Origin: Dimorphilus gyrociliatus
Taxonomy: Eukaryota > Annelida > Polychaeta > Dinophilidae
Direction of reading: 5' to 3'
NCBI GenBank assembly: GCA_904063045.1
Contig: CAJFCJ010000002.1
Location: 3,529,891-3,593,890 of the forward strand
Length of the DNA: 64,000 nt
Shown here: one piece after another, positions 24,912 through 36,953 of the stretch
Layout: each line of letters starts with the position of its first letter
Position numbering within the stretch: position 1 is the first letter of the stretch
Notes under the pieces: model-generated
What the model saw: the letters and a program-made list of their open reading frames with translations, nothing else
Told to the model about the DNA's origin: nothing
Database searches by the model: none
Position numbers and translations under genes: made by a program

Positions 24912-26786
24912 TTAGAAAAGAGCCGAAGTAGATATGTTTTTATTTGCATTTGTTGCTGATTCGATTGAATGGGGATCGTCTTTTTTATACAAAATATGTA
25001 CGTGAGGATGTAAACAGCCACTTCCACGTGCAACTGTTCCAAAATCCTCCTGAAGTATTTTATCCTTCCCTTTCGCTCTTTTTGCTAAAATTAGTAATCC
25101 TACTAATAATAGAGTCCCGACAAATGTTCCAAAAACTGATATTATAAGAATATTCACGCTGAATGTACGTTCTTTGGTTTCCTTTTTGTTAGGCGACGTT
25201 TGTGGTGATTCTATAATTATCATCGATTTACTTTCCGCAGTGCCTAAAACGTTCTTAGCTTGACATAGATATGATTTATATTCTGCTAATTCGGTTATTA
25301 TTTCCATGTCAACTGTTGATTTGTTTAATATATTGCTATTTGAATTGTTTGTGTCTATTTTGACTGATATCCATAGCACATCCGGCTTAGGTATGCCCTC
25401 TGCCGTACATGACACATAACGTTTACCATTCCTGTTTAATACTTTTATATCAATGCTATGCGGTGGTAAACAATTGAAGTATGAATCGTCAATTTGTAGT
25501 AAATATTCAACAATAGGTTTTGAGCAAGTTACATCCAACATATATTTTGGTAGAACTTGAAATCCTAACGAAAACTTCCTCAACCATAGTACATGACAAT
25601 CGCATTCTAGAGGGTTTTTCTGAAATCTAGCTCTACCACCTTTCCTGACAAGTATTTCCGTTTGCTGTGGCAATCTCTTTATTAGATTGTGACTTATATC
25701 CAAAAATTCAAAATCATTTCTGAGTTTTGGCAGAGATATAGATGAAATTTGATTATAAGACACATCCAAATATTTTATATTTACTAATGGCATTAAGTAA
25801 TCCATTTCTGATGATATAGAATTGTTTTTCAAATTTAAATGTTCCAAATAAATGACAAATGCCTTTAAACTTGGTATTTTAGTAAATATATTAAAAGATA
25901 TATCTAACAATTCAAGATGTTGAAATTCCTCGAAGGCGCATAATATATCTTTTTGACTTGTTAAGTAATTAGAATTTAATTTAAATCTCTTTAATTTTCG
26001 TAATCCTGTAAAAGTGTTACAAGATAATTGGGATAGATCATTGTGAGATAAATCCAGAGTATTTAAAGATTTAGCAAAGTTAAAAAATCCATCTTTAATG
26101 AAACTTATAGAATTTTCTCTTAGAATTAAGTATTTAATTTCTGTGAAATTTGACATAGAGAGATTTAAGCTCATTAAGTTATTCCTTGATAAATCCAATG
26201 TCTGGAGATTACTTAAGAGATTTTTATCCACTTTATTTAAAGATGTTAAATTTGAATCAGTCAATTTCAAAGTTCTAAGGTTGTTTGCTTTCATTAATTG
26301 AAGCCAATTCTCGGTTAAACCATTCAAATTACATCTTTCCAAGCTTAGACTAAGTAACAATTTGAATTCCGTATTGGCTATGAATGACACATTTTCCGGA
26401 AAATCACAATTAATGCTGAGGCCACATAGTCGTTTTTGGTTTAAAATACTTTGAAAATCCTGTAATGACGAATTGTATAAATTCAATACTGCAACGTCTT
26501 TTAATAGCGTATGATTCATAAATTGTCCGACAATAATGCTTTCGTTGGTTTGATCAAATGCGTTCAAAATAGTTAGCTCACAAACTGAACTATGCGGTGA
26601 TATTTTACCAATATTTTCATCGTTTTGTAACCAAAATTTTAGTTCACTGAGTCTGTTGCATTTAAGCGATGGAGAATTAAAACGAGGACAGCAAGAAGTA
26701 GGAAGAATCTTCCTAAGAACACAATCACTTTTGATGCTTGGCAGTGTGAGAAAAATCAATAGGATAACCAATAGAGTCATATCCAT
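24912..26786 (-). CDS. LRR and Ig-domain single-pass cell-surface receptor
   Basis: Uninterrupted coding frame of 624 residues. A signal peptide (about 1-20) is followed by a Cys-containing N-cap, around ten leucine-rich repeats (about 70-380; for example NLQTLDLSRNNLMSLNLS, LNTLDLSHNDLSQL, IKYLDVSYNQISSI), an LRR C-cap (NPLECDCHVLWLRKF), and one I-set-like Ig domain with SCTAEGIPKPDVLW and YLCQAKNVLG. A single membrane helix (about 541-567) and a 56-residue cytoplasmic tail complete it. The order LRR-LRRCT-Ig-TM is that of AMIGO/LINGO/LRRC4-type neuronal adhesion molecules and of invertebrate LRR-Ig proteins; I cannot assign a one-to-one orthologue. An AG acceptor just upstream of the start (about 26813) suggests a 5' UTR intron. 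Intronless coding region is shared with the genes at 21073 and 30254. Confidence 0.88.
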   Translation of the reverse strand: MDMTLLVILLIFLTLPSIKSDCVLRKILPTSCCPRFNSPSLKCNRLSELKFWLQNDENIGKISPHSSVCELTILNAFDQTNESIIVGQFMNHTLLKDVAVLNLYNSSLQDFQSILNQKRLCGLSINCDFPENVSFIANTEFKLLLSLSLERCNLNGLTENWLQLMKANNLRTLKLTDSNLTSLNKVDKNLLSNLQTLDLSRNNLMSLNLSMSNFTEIKYLILRENSISFIKDGFFNFAKSLNTLDLSHNDLSQLSCNTFTGLRKLKRFKLNSNYLTSQKDILCAFEEFQHLELLDISFNIFTKIPSLKAFVIYLEHLNLKNNSISSEMDYLMPLVNIKYLDVSYNQISSISLPKLRNDFEFLDISHNLIKRLPQQTEILVRKGGRARFQKNPLECDCHVLWLRKFSLGFQVLPKYMLDVTCSKPIVEYLLQIDDSYFNCLPPHSIDIKVLNRNGKRYVSCTAEGIPKPDVLWISVKIDTNNSNSNILNKSTVDMEIITELAEYKSYLCQAKNVLGTAESKSMIIIESPQTSPNKKETKERTFSVNILIISVFGTFVGTLLLVGLLILAKRAKGKDKILQEDFGTVARGSGCLHPHVHILYKKDDPHSIESATNANKNISTSALF

Positions 26787-29700
26787 CTTAATAATATCTT
26801 TAAGATTCCTGTAAAAAAATTGATAGATGAATAAAAGTAATATATTCTAAGGAACATTTTAATATTAGCCACTTTCCTATAATAAAGAAAATTACATTTA
26901 AAATAGAGATGAAAATTAACAAAGAATATGAAAAATATACTTTTGTTTTTATATTCCTATCCGTCATGTGCATATATTGATTTTTTTTGTATAAGCAAAC
27001 AAAATCTTTCATATATACTTTGCTAAAATAGAATTTCTGACGCTAAAAGTTAATATAAGATATATAGTAATTATAATCTAAATATACAATATATGTATTT
27101 TCGATGCTTTACAACTTATAGATTTATGTATAATTACTATTCATATACAGTATATATATATATTAGCAAAGTTTTAGAAAAGGAAAGGATTTATTTGCTG
27201 ATATAAAAAAAATAGAATATCAACTGCTACCCAAAAGGAGGAAAAGCACGAAATGACGCTAAATGTAACGATGCAAATAGGCTTTTTGGGAGGGGATAAA
27301 TCTCAATTGGTAAAGCTCTAGTAGGCGATTATACTATATATAAATCGATATATGTTGAGTTCTTTTTGTACTTATCTGTTTCATGTATAAAATCCTTTAC
27401 TTGTGTATGTGTGTGTGTATGACGTATTTTTCCTTCAAATTCTTGCTCAGGTACATACTACGTGCTCTAAATAATAAAAATATCAGTCGATATAGCTTTT
27501 TATTTTAGATATAAGCAATTTCATTAAAGTCCCAATATATTATATAATCCATGTGCTGTAGATTGTTTAAATAATGATTATAGATTTTTTTTAGAAAGAT
27601 TGCTGATAACAAACAAATATGATAATCATAAGGAGAATATCTATGTATGTTTAATGATTGTCATTATTTTGTTTATAAACATATACTTCTTAACAGTGAT
27701 GTGATTCTGTTTATTTGAGTGCGTTTATTTATATACTTCTTTTCTATAAAATTAAAATAATGGGAAGAAGTTTTTATAAGTATTTTTTAGATTAGAATGT
27801 ACTATATGCATACAAACTATGTATAAATATAAATATATGGTACAATTGTCTATTATTTAATATTCTATAGCCTATCTACTGTGCATAGTATACAAGATTT
27901 TACAATAACATTTACCTTAGTGATATCTTTTTTCTTCTTGTCACTTTCTAGCTCAAAATGACAAAGTTATGTCTTCTCTGGTATATAATAAATGAACGCT
28001 TATTTGGATTTCTATCACCAGTCTTTCACTTTTTTTGCTTACCTGTTAATTTTAAAGAAGTAGTTTTATTAATAATTATCGAATATTCTCTTATTAAACG
28101 AGAGTAGTTAATTAGTTAATTATACCTTTTCTCGGTTTCGGATAACAATTATTACTTTCTTTTAAATTGTAAAAGAAATGGAGTTGTATACAACATATCC
28201 TTTTCTGTTTTAAAACATCTTTTTTATACTAAAAATGAAATGACTAATATTCATAAATTGAAATTTATCATATACAGTATTTGTCTGATTATAAAATACT
28301 TAAGTTACTCTCTAAGACGAATTAGGAAATGAATAAAAGAGAAAAATTAGAGAAATTCTACTCTTTGCTATTACCATCAATAGGTAATATTATATAGTTT
28401 TTCATTAAGAATTATAAAGTACTGTTCTGTTTACGGTAATTGTATAATATTTTATCGTTCATTAGTTCTAATATTAATACTTAACTGAATATAACCAAGG
28501 AGTATAAGACGATAAATTTTATAGTGATCTATCTATAAGGATAAACCTGGAATAATAACATAATATAAGGGAGACTTTGTACACACTATACATTGAAAAG
28601 TCTTGCTATTATTGATTTTAAACCTATTTTTGGTACCTTCAGCTAAAAAGAGATCAAAGGGAGAATATATTGATTAATGAATATGTTTGTCTATTTACTA
28701 CATGGATCTCGAATAAAATTGTCTTTTTATTAATTGTATTAAATGCTTCCCTATTTTTTTTAATTAACTAAAATAAATAACCGAAAGATATCTAATTAAT
28801 TTTTACTGTTCTTTTTAATATTAGCATTCAATAATCCTATTTTTTTCCAATTGATGAATAATAAAATAAAGCAATATTCTATAATATATATGTAATAAAC
28901 ATGCAATATATACAGTATAAACTGTATATGTATAAATAGATATTCTAGACTAATACATCCGACATAACTTATTATTCATAAAATTTTTGCTAAATGAATA
29001 TATAAATAGAAAACAGCTATTTCTCATAGTTTAGACGTTTTTCTATTTTGTAGATATTATTATACTATCAATATTAAGCCTTTTTTTTCAGAATTAGTAC
29101 TACATTTGATAGAAACTAGTTCCTTTACTATACTTTTAGTTCTTTTTCTTTTTTTTTTAAAAATTAATTAAAATTATTCCTAATTTAATTTTTTCATTGT
29201 TTTTATAGTTTTGTTCAAAATTTTGCTTATTTTCATTCATAAATATGAAAAATTACATATTTTTCTTTTTAGTTGTATTTCTAATTTTCTTTTCTATTAT
29301 TCATGGTAATTTAGGCATTATAGTTTTCATCAGGTATGAAACAGTCATGATTATTTCATCAATAGGTTAATATCTTGATGTGCCATACGAAGAGAAAGAA
29401 ATAGGAATACAATATGTAATTTTATACATAGCGTACTCGATTAAATTAACTATTTACCGAAAAAATAGCAGTAAAGTACGATTTCATGGAATGTATAATA
29501 TCAATTTTTAGTACCTTCTTCTGAAATAAGAGAATATGTACGCATTTAGATAAAAAAAAGATGCGTAGAATGACCTACCTAAAATAATTAATTTCAAATA
29601 ATTCTAAAATTCTTTTTATTTATTAATAGCATCTTTTTTTATTATACATTTATCATTTTTTTACTTTATCGTCTGCTATTTCTTACTTTTTCTCTAAGAC

Positions 29701-30253
29701 GGCACAACTAATTATTATTAACCTAATAACCGATTTACAAAATTTTATACTCTATTAATACTTACATCCTATTGTGATCTTTCTTTCAGATTTGTCTTCC
29801 TTTTTATATGTAAAGATAAATTTAAAACTTATGAGTTACATTCTTAAGATATTATATATGCGTTTAATTATTAAGAATTGAACTATTTATTTAAAGGAAA
29901 TAAATTGATATATCTTTTTCTTTAGTTGTTTTTATTAACTGCTTTTAAGTGAAACGTGAAGAGTTAATTTTATGATTAACAATAATTGTTAGTCATTCTT
30001 CAAATTAATATTGATGATATTCTTCTAATGTGAAGTTGGAAACCAGGGAGATGGTGATAAACACTACTGATAGACGGTATACGCTATATATTTAAAATCT
30101 TCATTTAACGTTTGCTTATTCGATAAACTATCCAAAAGAAAAGTTAACTTGTAAGCTAAACAAGTATTAATGAATACATGAATATAAAGTCATATTAAAA
30201 ATAAACAGTCTACAGTACACGAACAAAGTACATAAGCACGTTTATTTTAGAGT
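26787..30253. other. Long AT-rich intergenic region
   Basis: 3.5 kb with no supported gene. It contains three ATACAGTAT words (27145-27153, 28272-28280, 28910-28918), the last inside a perfect 9-bp hairpin at 28908-28929. A short signal-peptide-like open stretch starts at 29249 but has no continuation. Confidence 0.4.
28908..28929. repeat. Perfect short inverted repeat containing ACAGT
   Basis: ATATACAGT (28908-28916) and ACTGTATAT (28921-28929) are exact reverse complements around a 4-bp spacer. Confidence 0.7.
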
Positions 30254-31180
30254 TTACGATACTTCATTTCCTATTATATTAATCTTTCTTTTGAAAATTC
30301 TTAGAAAATGGCTTTTAATTGATGTATTTCCATAGAGAGTTATCGAAGGATTAATAATTGTTTGAAAAAGAACAAACATTTGAGATACCATCAAAAGATA
30401 TTGAAATATTCTAGTAGAACTATTTAGTGTTGTTGCTAATAAAATTCCGAAATAAGTCCATAAACCAAACATAAAGCAAAGTTTTATGAAAGTAAGTTTA
30501 GATGATTTAGAAACGTTTTGAATCCTTTCCATTTGAGTTTGCATTTCCTTAGCGTGTCTTCTAGCAATTTTTAATATCCATACGTGGAAGAATAATGACC
30601 CTCCTACCGTTGGCAGTATACCAAGGCTATAATATATAAAAAAGTAATAGTTTTTGTAATTAATATAGCCAGAACATAGAATATTATTATTTACTCCGAA
30701 AGGTACGATATAAAGTGGAAATAGACCAAAAACACAAGCAAGAAGTCCAATTGCTGAAAATATTAGTATGATAGATTGTTTACTTTTATATTTTATATAT
30801 TTAAAAGGTGAACGAATGAAAAGTAATCTGTCAACAAATATGGCTAAGAGTATAAAGTGAGAAAATAAGAGATTAAACATGGGAAGTAGAACAATTCCTG
30901 AACAGAAAAATACATTTGAGCGATATAAATTTGTACTCATATCTAACAATCGAAAGGCAGCTAGAATACAAACAAATAATGTATCTGATATTGACAATGC
31001 AAGTATAAAGACTCCAGACATTTTTCGAACATTTTCGTATTTCGTGTACAAAAATATAACAATACAATTTAACACTACAGCTGTAACAGCAATTAATACA
31101 AAAAATGATCCAAAAATATAAAGTTCAACTCTCGTAAAGATAATTTCACCTGTTGAATTTACTTTCAAAGAATTATTCAT
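30254..31180 (-). CDS. Rhodopsin-class (class A) G-protein-coupled receptor
   Basis: Single-exon frame of 308 residues with seven hydrophobic segments. The N-terminus has two N-glycosylation sequons (NNS, NST) and no signal peptide. TM1 carries VLNCIVIFLY (N1.50 region), TM2 LALSISDTLF (D2.50), an ECL1 Cys lies before TM3 (FFCSG), and TM3 ends VDRLLFI, so the DRY motif is DRL. The third cytoplasmic loop is basic. TM6 lacks the usual CWxP (FMFGLWTYF), and TM7 ends NPSITLYGN in place of NPxxY. The C-tail is short and basic (LRIFKRKIN). Intronless structure and relaxed motifs are typical of lineage-expanded invertebrate orphan receptors. The ligand cannot be inferred. Confidence 0.85.
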   Translation of the reverse strand: MNNSLKVNSTGEIIFTRVELYIFGSFFVLIAVTAVVLNCIVIFLYTKYENVRKMSGVFILALSISDTLFVCILAAFRLLDMSTNLYRSNVFFCSGIVLLPMFNLLFSHFILLAIFVDRLLFIRSPFKYIKYKSKQSIILIFSAIGLLACVFGLFPLYIVPFGVNNNILCSGYINYKNYYFFIYYSLGILPTVGGSLFFHVWILKIARRHAKEMQTQMERIQNVSKSSKLTFIKLCFMFGLWTYFGILLATTLNSSTRIFQYLLMVSQMFVLFQTIINPSITLYGNTSIKSHFLRIFKRKINIIGNEVS

Positions 31181-32609
31181 TTCAACAGTTCAAATTGTAG
31201 AAAACATTTATATTTCAGAAAAGTTGACACTGAATTTCTTCATTGAATTGCTTTACTGCTTATGATTTGTAAGTGAAATATTTGTTTCATATAAGCTAAT
31301 TAATAATACATCTAAATAGGAAATTCCTATTCTTTACTGGTACTATTCGTTGGATAATTATTTATTTACCTTATACTTTTTTAATATAGAAACTTTAAAG
31401 AGTTTGGTTTGTAAAGTATCGTTTTTGTTTTTCTATTGAGATAGAAATTAGCTTCTCTCTCATCTATATAGTTTAGAAGTTATAAACTATAGAGATATAC
31501 GGTTATTCTGATCATTATGGATCATTTGATTTTTCTCTTACATTACTTTTAGCTTACAAAGAGCTATACTATCGTCCTTTGGTAAAAAGAACAGCTTTTA
31601 TAATTTTCGCTCGTAAATGTTTTTTGAACCAATTTAAAAGCAAACTGCTTCTTTTCTGATATGATAAATTACCCAAGAAAGAGCTGTCGTGCCATATAAA
31701 TGAATGAACCGATCTGTACGGAGAGTATAATACAACCCACCTAACTAATAAACCCTTACCTCTCCTTTTTTCACAAGATGTACTTAATTCTTCTTGGAAG
31801 TTTAATAATAGAGTAATTAAGGTATATAGATTTCCATTTAAAATTTTCTATATGTGATTAATTCTTATAAGAATTAAAATATGCGAAAGTGAGCATATCT
31901 TTTAAAATTAATTCACGTTTTATGATATAGAATTTTGATTATATCGAATATAAGTTTAATATTTCAAAATTTCTTCAGTCATGCTTTTTCGTGTACAATA
32001 TATCACGATGTTTTTAAGTTAGATAAAACGCCATCTGTTGGATTTTGAATGTTCATATATTTATATACAAGTGTTTCTGTATGATTTAAAGTAAAAATGA
32101 TAAGTAAATAAATGAATTTTATAAATAGTATACTATTAAGTTGAAATAATATTTGGTTTATTTAATTTATTAATAAATATAAAATTCATAATGTTTTTTT
32201 TAAAAAGTATACTTTTTCCATTAAATAAAAAGTAACTTTCCTTTTAAAAAAAACAAAGAACAATTGGCGAAAAAAGAAAAAAATGATAAAGTTTTTCCTT
32301 TTTTTTCCATTTTAATTTCTTGTGAAGTTTTTTTTTAAAAAAAAAAGTTTTCTTTTCTAAAGACAGAGAATTAGTTATTGAAAATAAACATAAAAGACAA
32401 TTGTTTTCTTTTTAAGCTTTTTCTGTTTGCGTTTGTATTTTTATATTCAATTTCTAAAATATCTTTTGTATATTTCTCTTTTTTTTGTTTTTTTTCTCAT
32501 TTTCACATATCATTACTATCTATGCATGACATAAATTACAATATGTGAAAAGTCTTATATCTCTCTTACTATTTCAATATAGAAAAACTTTACATTTAAG
32601 CTTTACTAT
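31181..32609. other. Intergenic DNA, no gene seen
   Basis: AT-rich with long T and A homopolymer stretches around 32200-32510. A CCATCTG element at 32031-32037 shares the core AGATGGCG (opposite strand) with copies elsewhere in the window. Confidence 0.4.
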
Positions 32610-32974
32610 TTATCTTCCCCATCTGAAAGGTTGCTTCCCTTTATCTCCAGAATCTTGAGAATTTCCTCTGTTTGCTCCCAAATTAAAGAATCCATTGGCT
32701 GGTGACCAAGCTAATTTCTTCGTGTAGAAACGTTTTCGTAGTCTTGAATACCCTAAACAGAAACAATATTATTTTTTCGTTTAATTTTTCTAATACTTAT
32801 AAGTTATTTTTTAGTAATAGCTTATATAAAGTTACCATCTAGAATTTCATCAAGCACGTCTGGTGTGAATGGTCGCTTAAGAGCGGATATCTCGTGGGCA
32901 TCTATCAAATGATGATATCCCGATAGGAAATTTAATATCGAAAATGTAGCCATTGCAATTAAAAATGTTTTCAT
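32610..32974 (-). CDS. Neuropeptide-like precursor ending in an amidation signal
   Basis: Exons 32836-32974 and 32610-32752 (minus) join in phase 1 to a 93-residue protein. Residues about 1-27 form a signal peptide (MKTFLIAMATFSILNFLSG). Dibasic KR convertase sites occur at SALKR and RLRKR, a KK follows (FYTKK), and the protein ends PFRWGR-stop, the classic Gly-basic amidation signal at the C-terminus. Predicted products are a spacer peptide PFTPDVLDEILDGYSRLR and one or more peptides from the last 40 residues. If the final DKGK is also cut, the end product would be a pyroglutamyl QPFRW-amide. The middle stretch LAWSPANGFFNLGANR does not match any neuropeptide family I know. Processing is inferred from the motifs; expression is unknown. 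Confidence 0.68.
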
Positions 32975-35298
32975 CGTGCCTATTGAAAGAAAGAAAAGAA
33001 GAGCATGAAAGCATATTTAACAGGAAATTAAGCATGAAAAAATAAATAAATCATTGAACAACATGTAACCAACTTATATATTTTGCTTTTAAAAAATAAT
33101 ACTTTTAATATTAAATACAAACTAGAGAAAAGAACAGAAAATAGACGGAAAAGCTCTAAGTAAGAGTAATTCGTGCTGAATTGATACTTATTTTCAAAAT
33201 GGTACTTTAATAATACTTGTATAGAGTGGTATTTTATACCAAGTTCATTGATTCAATCGAAATCTTTTAAAGATTTCTTCATCTCTATGCGCAGTAGAGA
33301 AAGGGATATATATATATATATATACATTTATTAAGAATGGATGAATAACAGCTAATTTGTATTTATTTTTCATCAAAAGGTATGATTAAACATCTTATAA
33401 TTTCAACACTATAAATTGTCAAAGTAGTTATTATCGTTACAAATTTGTACTGTAACATTTTGTATTAAAACTTTCCATCACTCGACTTTCTTTTCCCTTT
33501 TCCTCCATCCATCTTTTCTGTTACTCTCATCCCTTCTCTTAAAATAAGATAAGAGTGAAAAGTCAACAAGATTTATACCTCTCTAGAAATACGTGGTAGT
33601 AACTAGTTTCAAATAAAACGAAACTTCAATATTTATTTTCTAAAGCTAAAACATTCGCCCAATAAATGTTTATCAAATCTATAAAACCATGTAAATATAA
33701 TAAAGAGGCTTAAAAAAGAACAACTTTTTATAAATTAATAATATATATATACATATAAATATATATATAAAGAGAGAGAGAGAGAGGGAGAGAGAGAAAG
33801 AGAGAGCTACAGATATATAACACTTGAGAAGCACAACTTACTTAATTTATGAAAAAGTAGTAAACTAACTATTGACAATTAAACTTTACCGTTTGACTCA
33901 AAGTGTAGTTTTAATATTCTTATCTAACACAGGAGTCTGAGGCTTCGAGTTCTCGAATGCGGATTTTACTGCATAAGTATAGACATAGTAGACGTTGAAT
34001 ATTAATGAGGTAAATTTGCATAACGGATATAGACCTTTTAAAAAGTATTACTATATAGAAGCAAACTGTAGTTATTTATAAAATTAGCACTTTTAACAAC
34101 ATATATTAAATTTATTAAAAAATTAACAAAATCTCGTTAAATTGTATTAAATAATAAAAATTTAATAAGAAATTTATGTAAATTTTTTCTACGGTCTTAT
34201 GGGATTATTATATCAATTTCTTAACTATTGTGGGAGTAAATTCATTTCAAAAAGCTATATTGATAAAAATTGATACTTTCTTTGTTTAAGATTGTCGAGT
34301 TGTAGTTGTGCGCTTCCCTGTATATATATTTTTGACAAACTAATGGATATGTTTATTTCCTGATATTTTTAATAACTCTTACAGACTTGAGAGAATAATT
34401 AAATAGTAGTTGTCATGCGAAAAATATTTTCTTTTCAGAGAGACAAATAACTTTATTATAAAAATGATCTTTAAAAGAAATAATATATTTAACATTATAA
34501 ATATTGATGCCTAAATTCAACTTACTCTTAACAAAAGTATATTGACTAACAAGAACATAGTAAAAATAGCTTGGCTTAAATAAAAATATTATAAAATGAT
34601 TAATAAGAGTAATTTTGTATCTTCCATTTTTGTTTGATAATAAATGGAAAAGAAGATAATCATAGAAATAAAGATTTTCGTTATATGATATCAGTATATT
34701 TTTTATAAGTATTACAGTAAAAGTTCTTTTACAGTTTCAATAGATTGATAATATCGCAATATTGCCAAAAAAAAGAAAATATCCCTCTTAATTCCCTATT
34801 TTTATATCTATATGCTAATTAAGTAAATATTTCACATTAATTTTATCTCTTTACTTTAATATAATTTACAGATTTTTAGCTGAAAATATGCATTTTAAAA
34901 GTTTGTAGGCGTTGGAAAAGGATATCTTTTTCCTACGTGACCATATCGATAGACTTTCTTTTTACATGAATGATTAATTTAACAGCCTTGTGGAATTTCT
35001 TTCCTATACATTTAATTGTCTACTTAACAGATTAACCAATATTCTCATAGAGACGGTACGTAATTTAGTGAATTTGATTGAAGTATGTACGTTCCCTTTT
35101 TATAATCTTTCCTTTAACGACAGATTTTTGATATTCATGCCAAAATATAAAATAGCAACTCTTAGAGTATTAAAATGACGATAACGTATCACTTGAATGA
35201 ATAATATCTGATAAAGTTTTTATCTGAATTTCAAGCTTTAGTAATTTAGTTTAAGTCAGGCCCGCTTAGCTTTTAGAGTTCAACATCAACCAAAAATA
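32975..35298. other. Divergent intergenic region
   Basis: 2.3 kb between the peptide precursor (-) and the first DM9 gene (+). Simple repeats are present: TA around 33309-33324, and TA then GA at 33741-33806. No exon is supported. Confidence 0.4.
33741..33806. repeat. Compound TA/GA microsatellite
   Basis: A (TA)n run passes into an interrupted (GA)n run at about 33771-33806. Confidence 0.85.
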
Positions 35299-36009
35299 AT
35301 GTTTCATATACCAGGATTCGGATTCAATCGACCAGGTAAGTGCTATTGTCTTTTTCTAAATAATGTAAACTTTTACTATTGGTTATCTTCAGTCGGAGCT
35401 AAACATCCTAACTGGGTTCTCAGTCAAGGTCGTTACGCCCCCCCTAACGCTGTTGTTGCGGGAGTGGGCCATGACGGAGAACCATTCTATGTTGGAAGAA
35501 CACTCCATGGAAATAATTTAATTCCAGGTAAGAAAAACTGAAAAAACAGTCTTATCTAGTTATACTTTATCTATACCACATATAAATATGCAACATTTGC
35601 ACATTTCAAGCATGGCATATAGCTTTCTCCAAAAGCTTTAATAGAAAGAATATCAAATTATATACTAATCTATTCACTTTTAGGAAAAGTGAAGTTATCT
35701 CAAGGAAAATGCTACGTTCCTTTTGGAGGTCAAGAACATAGTTCAAGTAATTATGAGATTCTTGTTCAAACGGAGGATATTATGTTCGATTGGCTACCAG
35801 CGTCGAATGGAGCAATTCCAGCAGGAGCGATCATAGGAGGTTATAAGTCAGACGGAAAAAGGATGTTTGTAGGACGAGCTCTCCATAACAATAAACAAAT
35901 ACCTGGCAAAGTCAATGTAGAAAATAAATGTATATACATAGCGGATGGTGGACGTGAAATATCTTACAACAGCTACGAAGTACTAGTTTGTCGAATGGTT
36001 GATTTATGA
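35299..36009 (+). CDS. DM9-repeat protein, copy 1
   Basis: Exons 35299-35335, 35393-35527 and 35684-36009 join in phase 1 at both introns to 165 residues. Two tandem DM9 repeats make up almost the whole protein: the first from about NWVLSQGRYAPPNAVVAGVG through YVGRTLHGNNLIPGK and NYEIL, the second from FDWLPASNGAIPAGAIIGG through FVGRALHNNKQIPGKVN and SYEVL. There is no signal peptide or membrane segment, so it should be cytosolic. DM9 proteins in molluscs, flatworms and insects include mannose-binding lectin-like and pathogen-responsive proteins; that role here is inference. The next gene downstream has the same exon organisation, indicating tandem duplication. Confidence 0.88.
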
Positions 36010-36953
36010 ATAACTAATCAAGAAAATTAAACGAGAATTATAGAAAATAGATTTAATAATTTAGAAAGTTGATATAATCTTTCGATATTCTATCGATTTG
36101 TTAGTAAAATTGTAGTTTAGAAAATATAGTGAAAATTTTACAACCTTTCTACACATCTAAATATTTTAATTACATTTTCTGCTGACTGAATCACTAAGCA
36201 AGATTCTTTACAAACTTATAAATAGCCTTTTTTTAAGAAACTCTGTAACAGGTAAAGATTGGATAAATATGTAATATTACTATTTTAATAAGCGTATTAT
36301 TTTCGTCAAGAATAACGATATATTAGCCTTTGAACATAGACTAAATATTATAATTATGCTTTATAGTTTTATTCTGTCCAAAAATTGACTACGAAACCAT
36401 ATAGATATGTACAATATCCGCCAGATAAATCAGATCATATACATATACACATATATATATATATATATATATATACAGTATATATAGCATTATGATGACA
36501 TGCTGGTCGTTATATTATTATTATTAATATGTTAAATATATACATAAGGAAACAATTTCACGATACATGAAACATGCATCTTAATGACAAAGAATAAGAG
36601 GTAACGACAATAGAAAGTAAATTTAAACTAAATTCTTCAAGTTATCTCTTGAAACCAACTGCAAAGTTTGTCGCATAACATAGTTCTTTTTTAAGTTTAA
36701 GATACCTTGATATGCTTAATGAAAAATACTCGGAAGAATTCGAGTGGTTGCCAAACCGCCTTATCTCTCTTTCTCTCTATATTTACACAGTGGATTGTAT
36801 CGTATTTCACTCGCAACGTTGAAATATAGGCCTTTAAAGCAAACGTCTGACCTGCTAGTAGTTTTTCGTTGGCTCTGTTGAGCTGCAGATAGAAGATTTT
36901 CATTATAATTTTTCTATTATTCTCCCCATTTCTGAATTGATATTCCTTCTAAA
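36010..36953. other. Spacer between the DM9 pair
   Basis: Contains a (TA)n microsatellite at 36451-36474 passing into ATACAGTAT. No additional DM9 exon was found. Confidence 0.45.
36451..36474. repeat. TA microsatellite
   Basis: Pure (AT)n run, ending directly in an ATACAGTAT word. Confidence 0.9.

Noticed and set aside
29249-29312. Signal-peptide-like start MKNYIFFFLVVFLIFFSIIHG followed by a GTAATT donor
   Set aside because: Every nearby acceptor in phase leads to a stop within a few codons and no downstream exon on the plus strand could be found; AT-rich DNA readily encodes Phe/Ile/Leu-rich stretches.
36451-36474. Long TA runs as CRISPR-like or satellite arrays
   Set aside because: They are simple dinucleotide microsatellites without spacers or a repeated longer unit.
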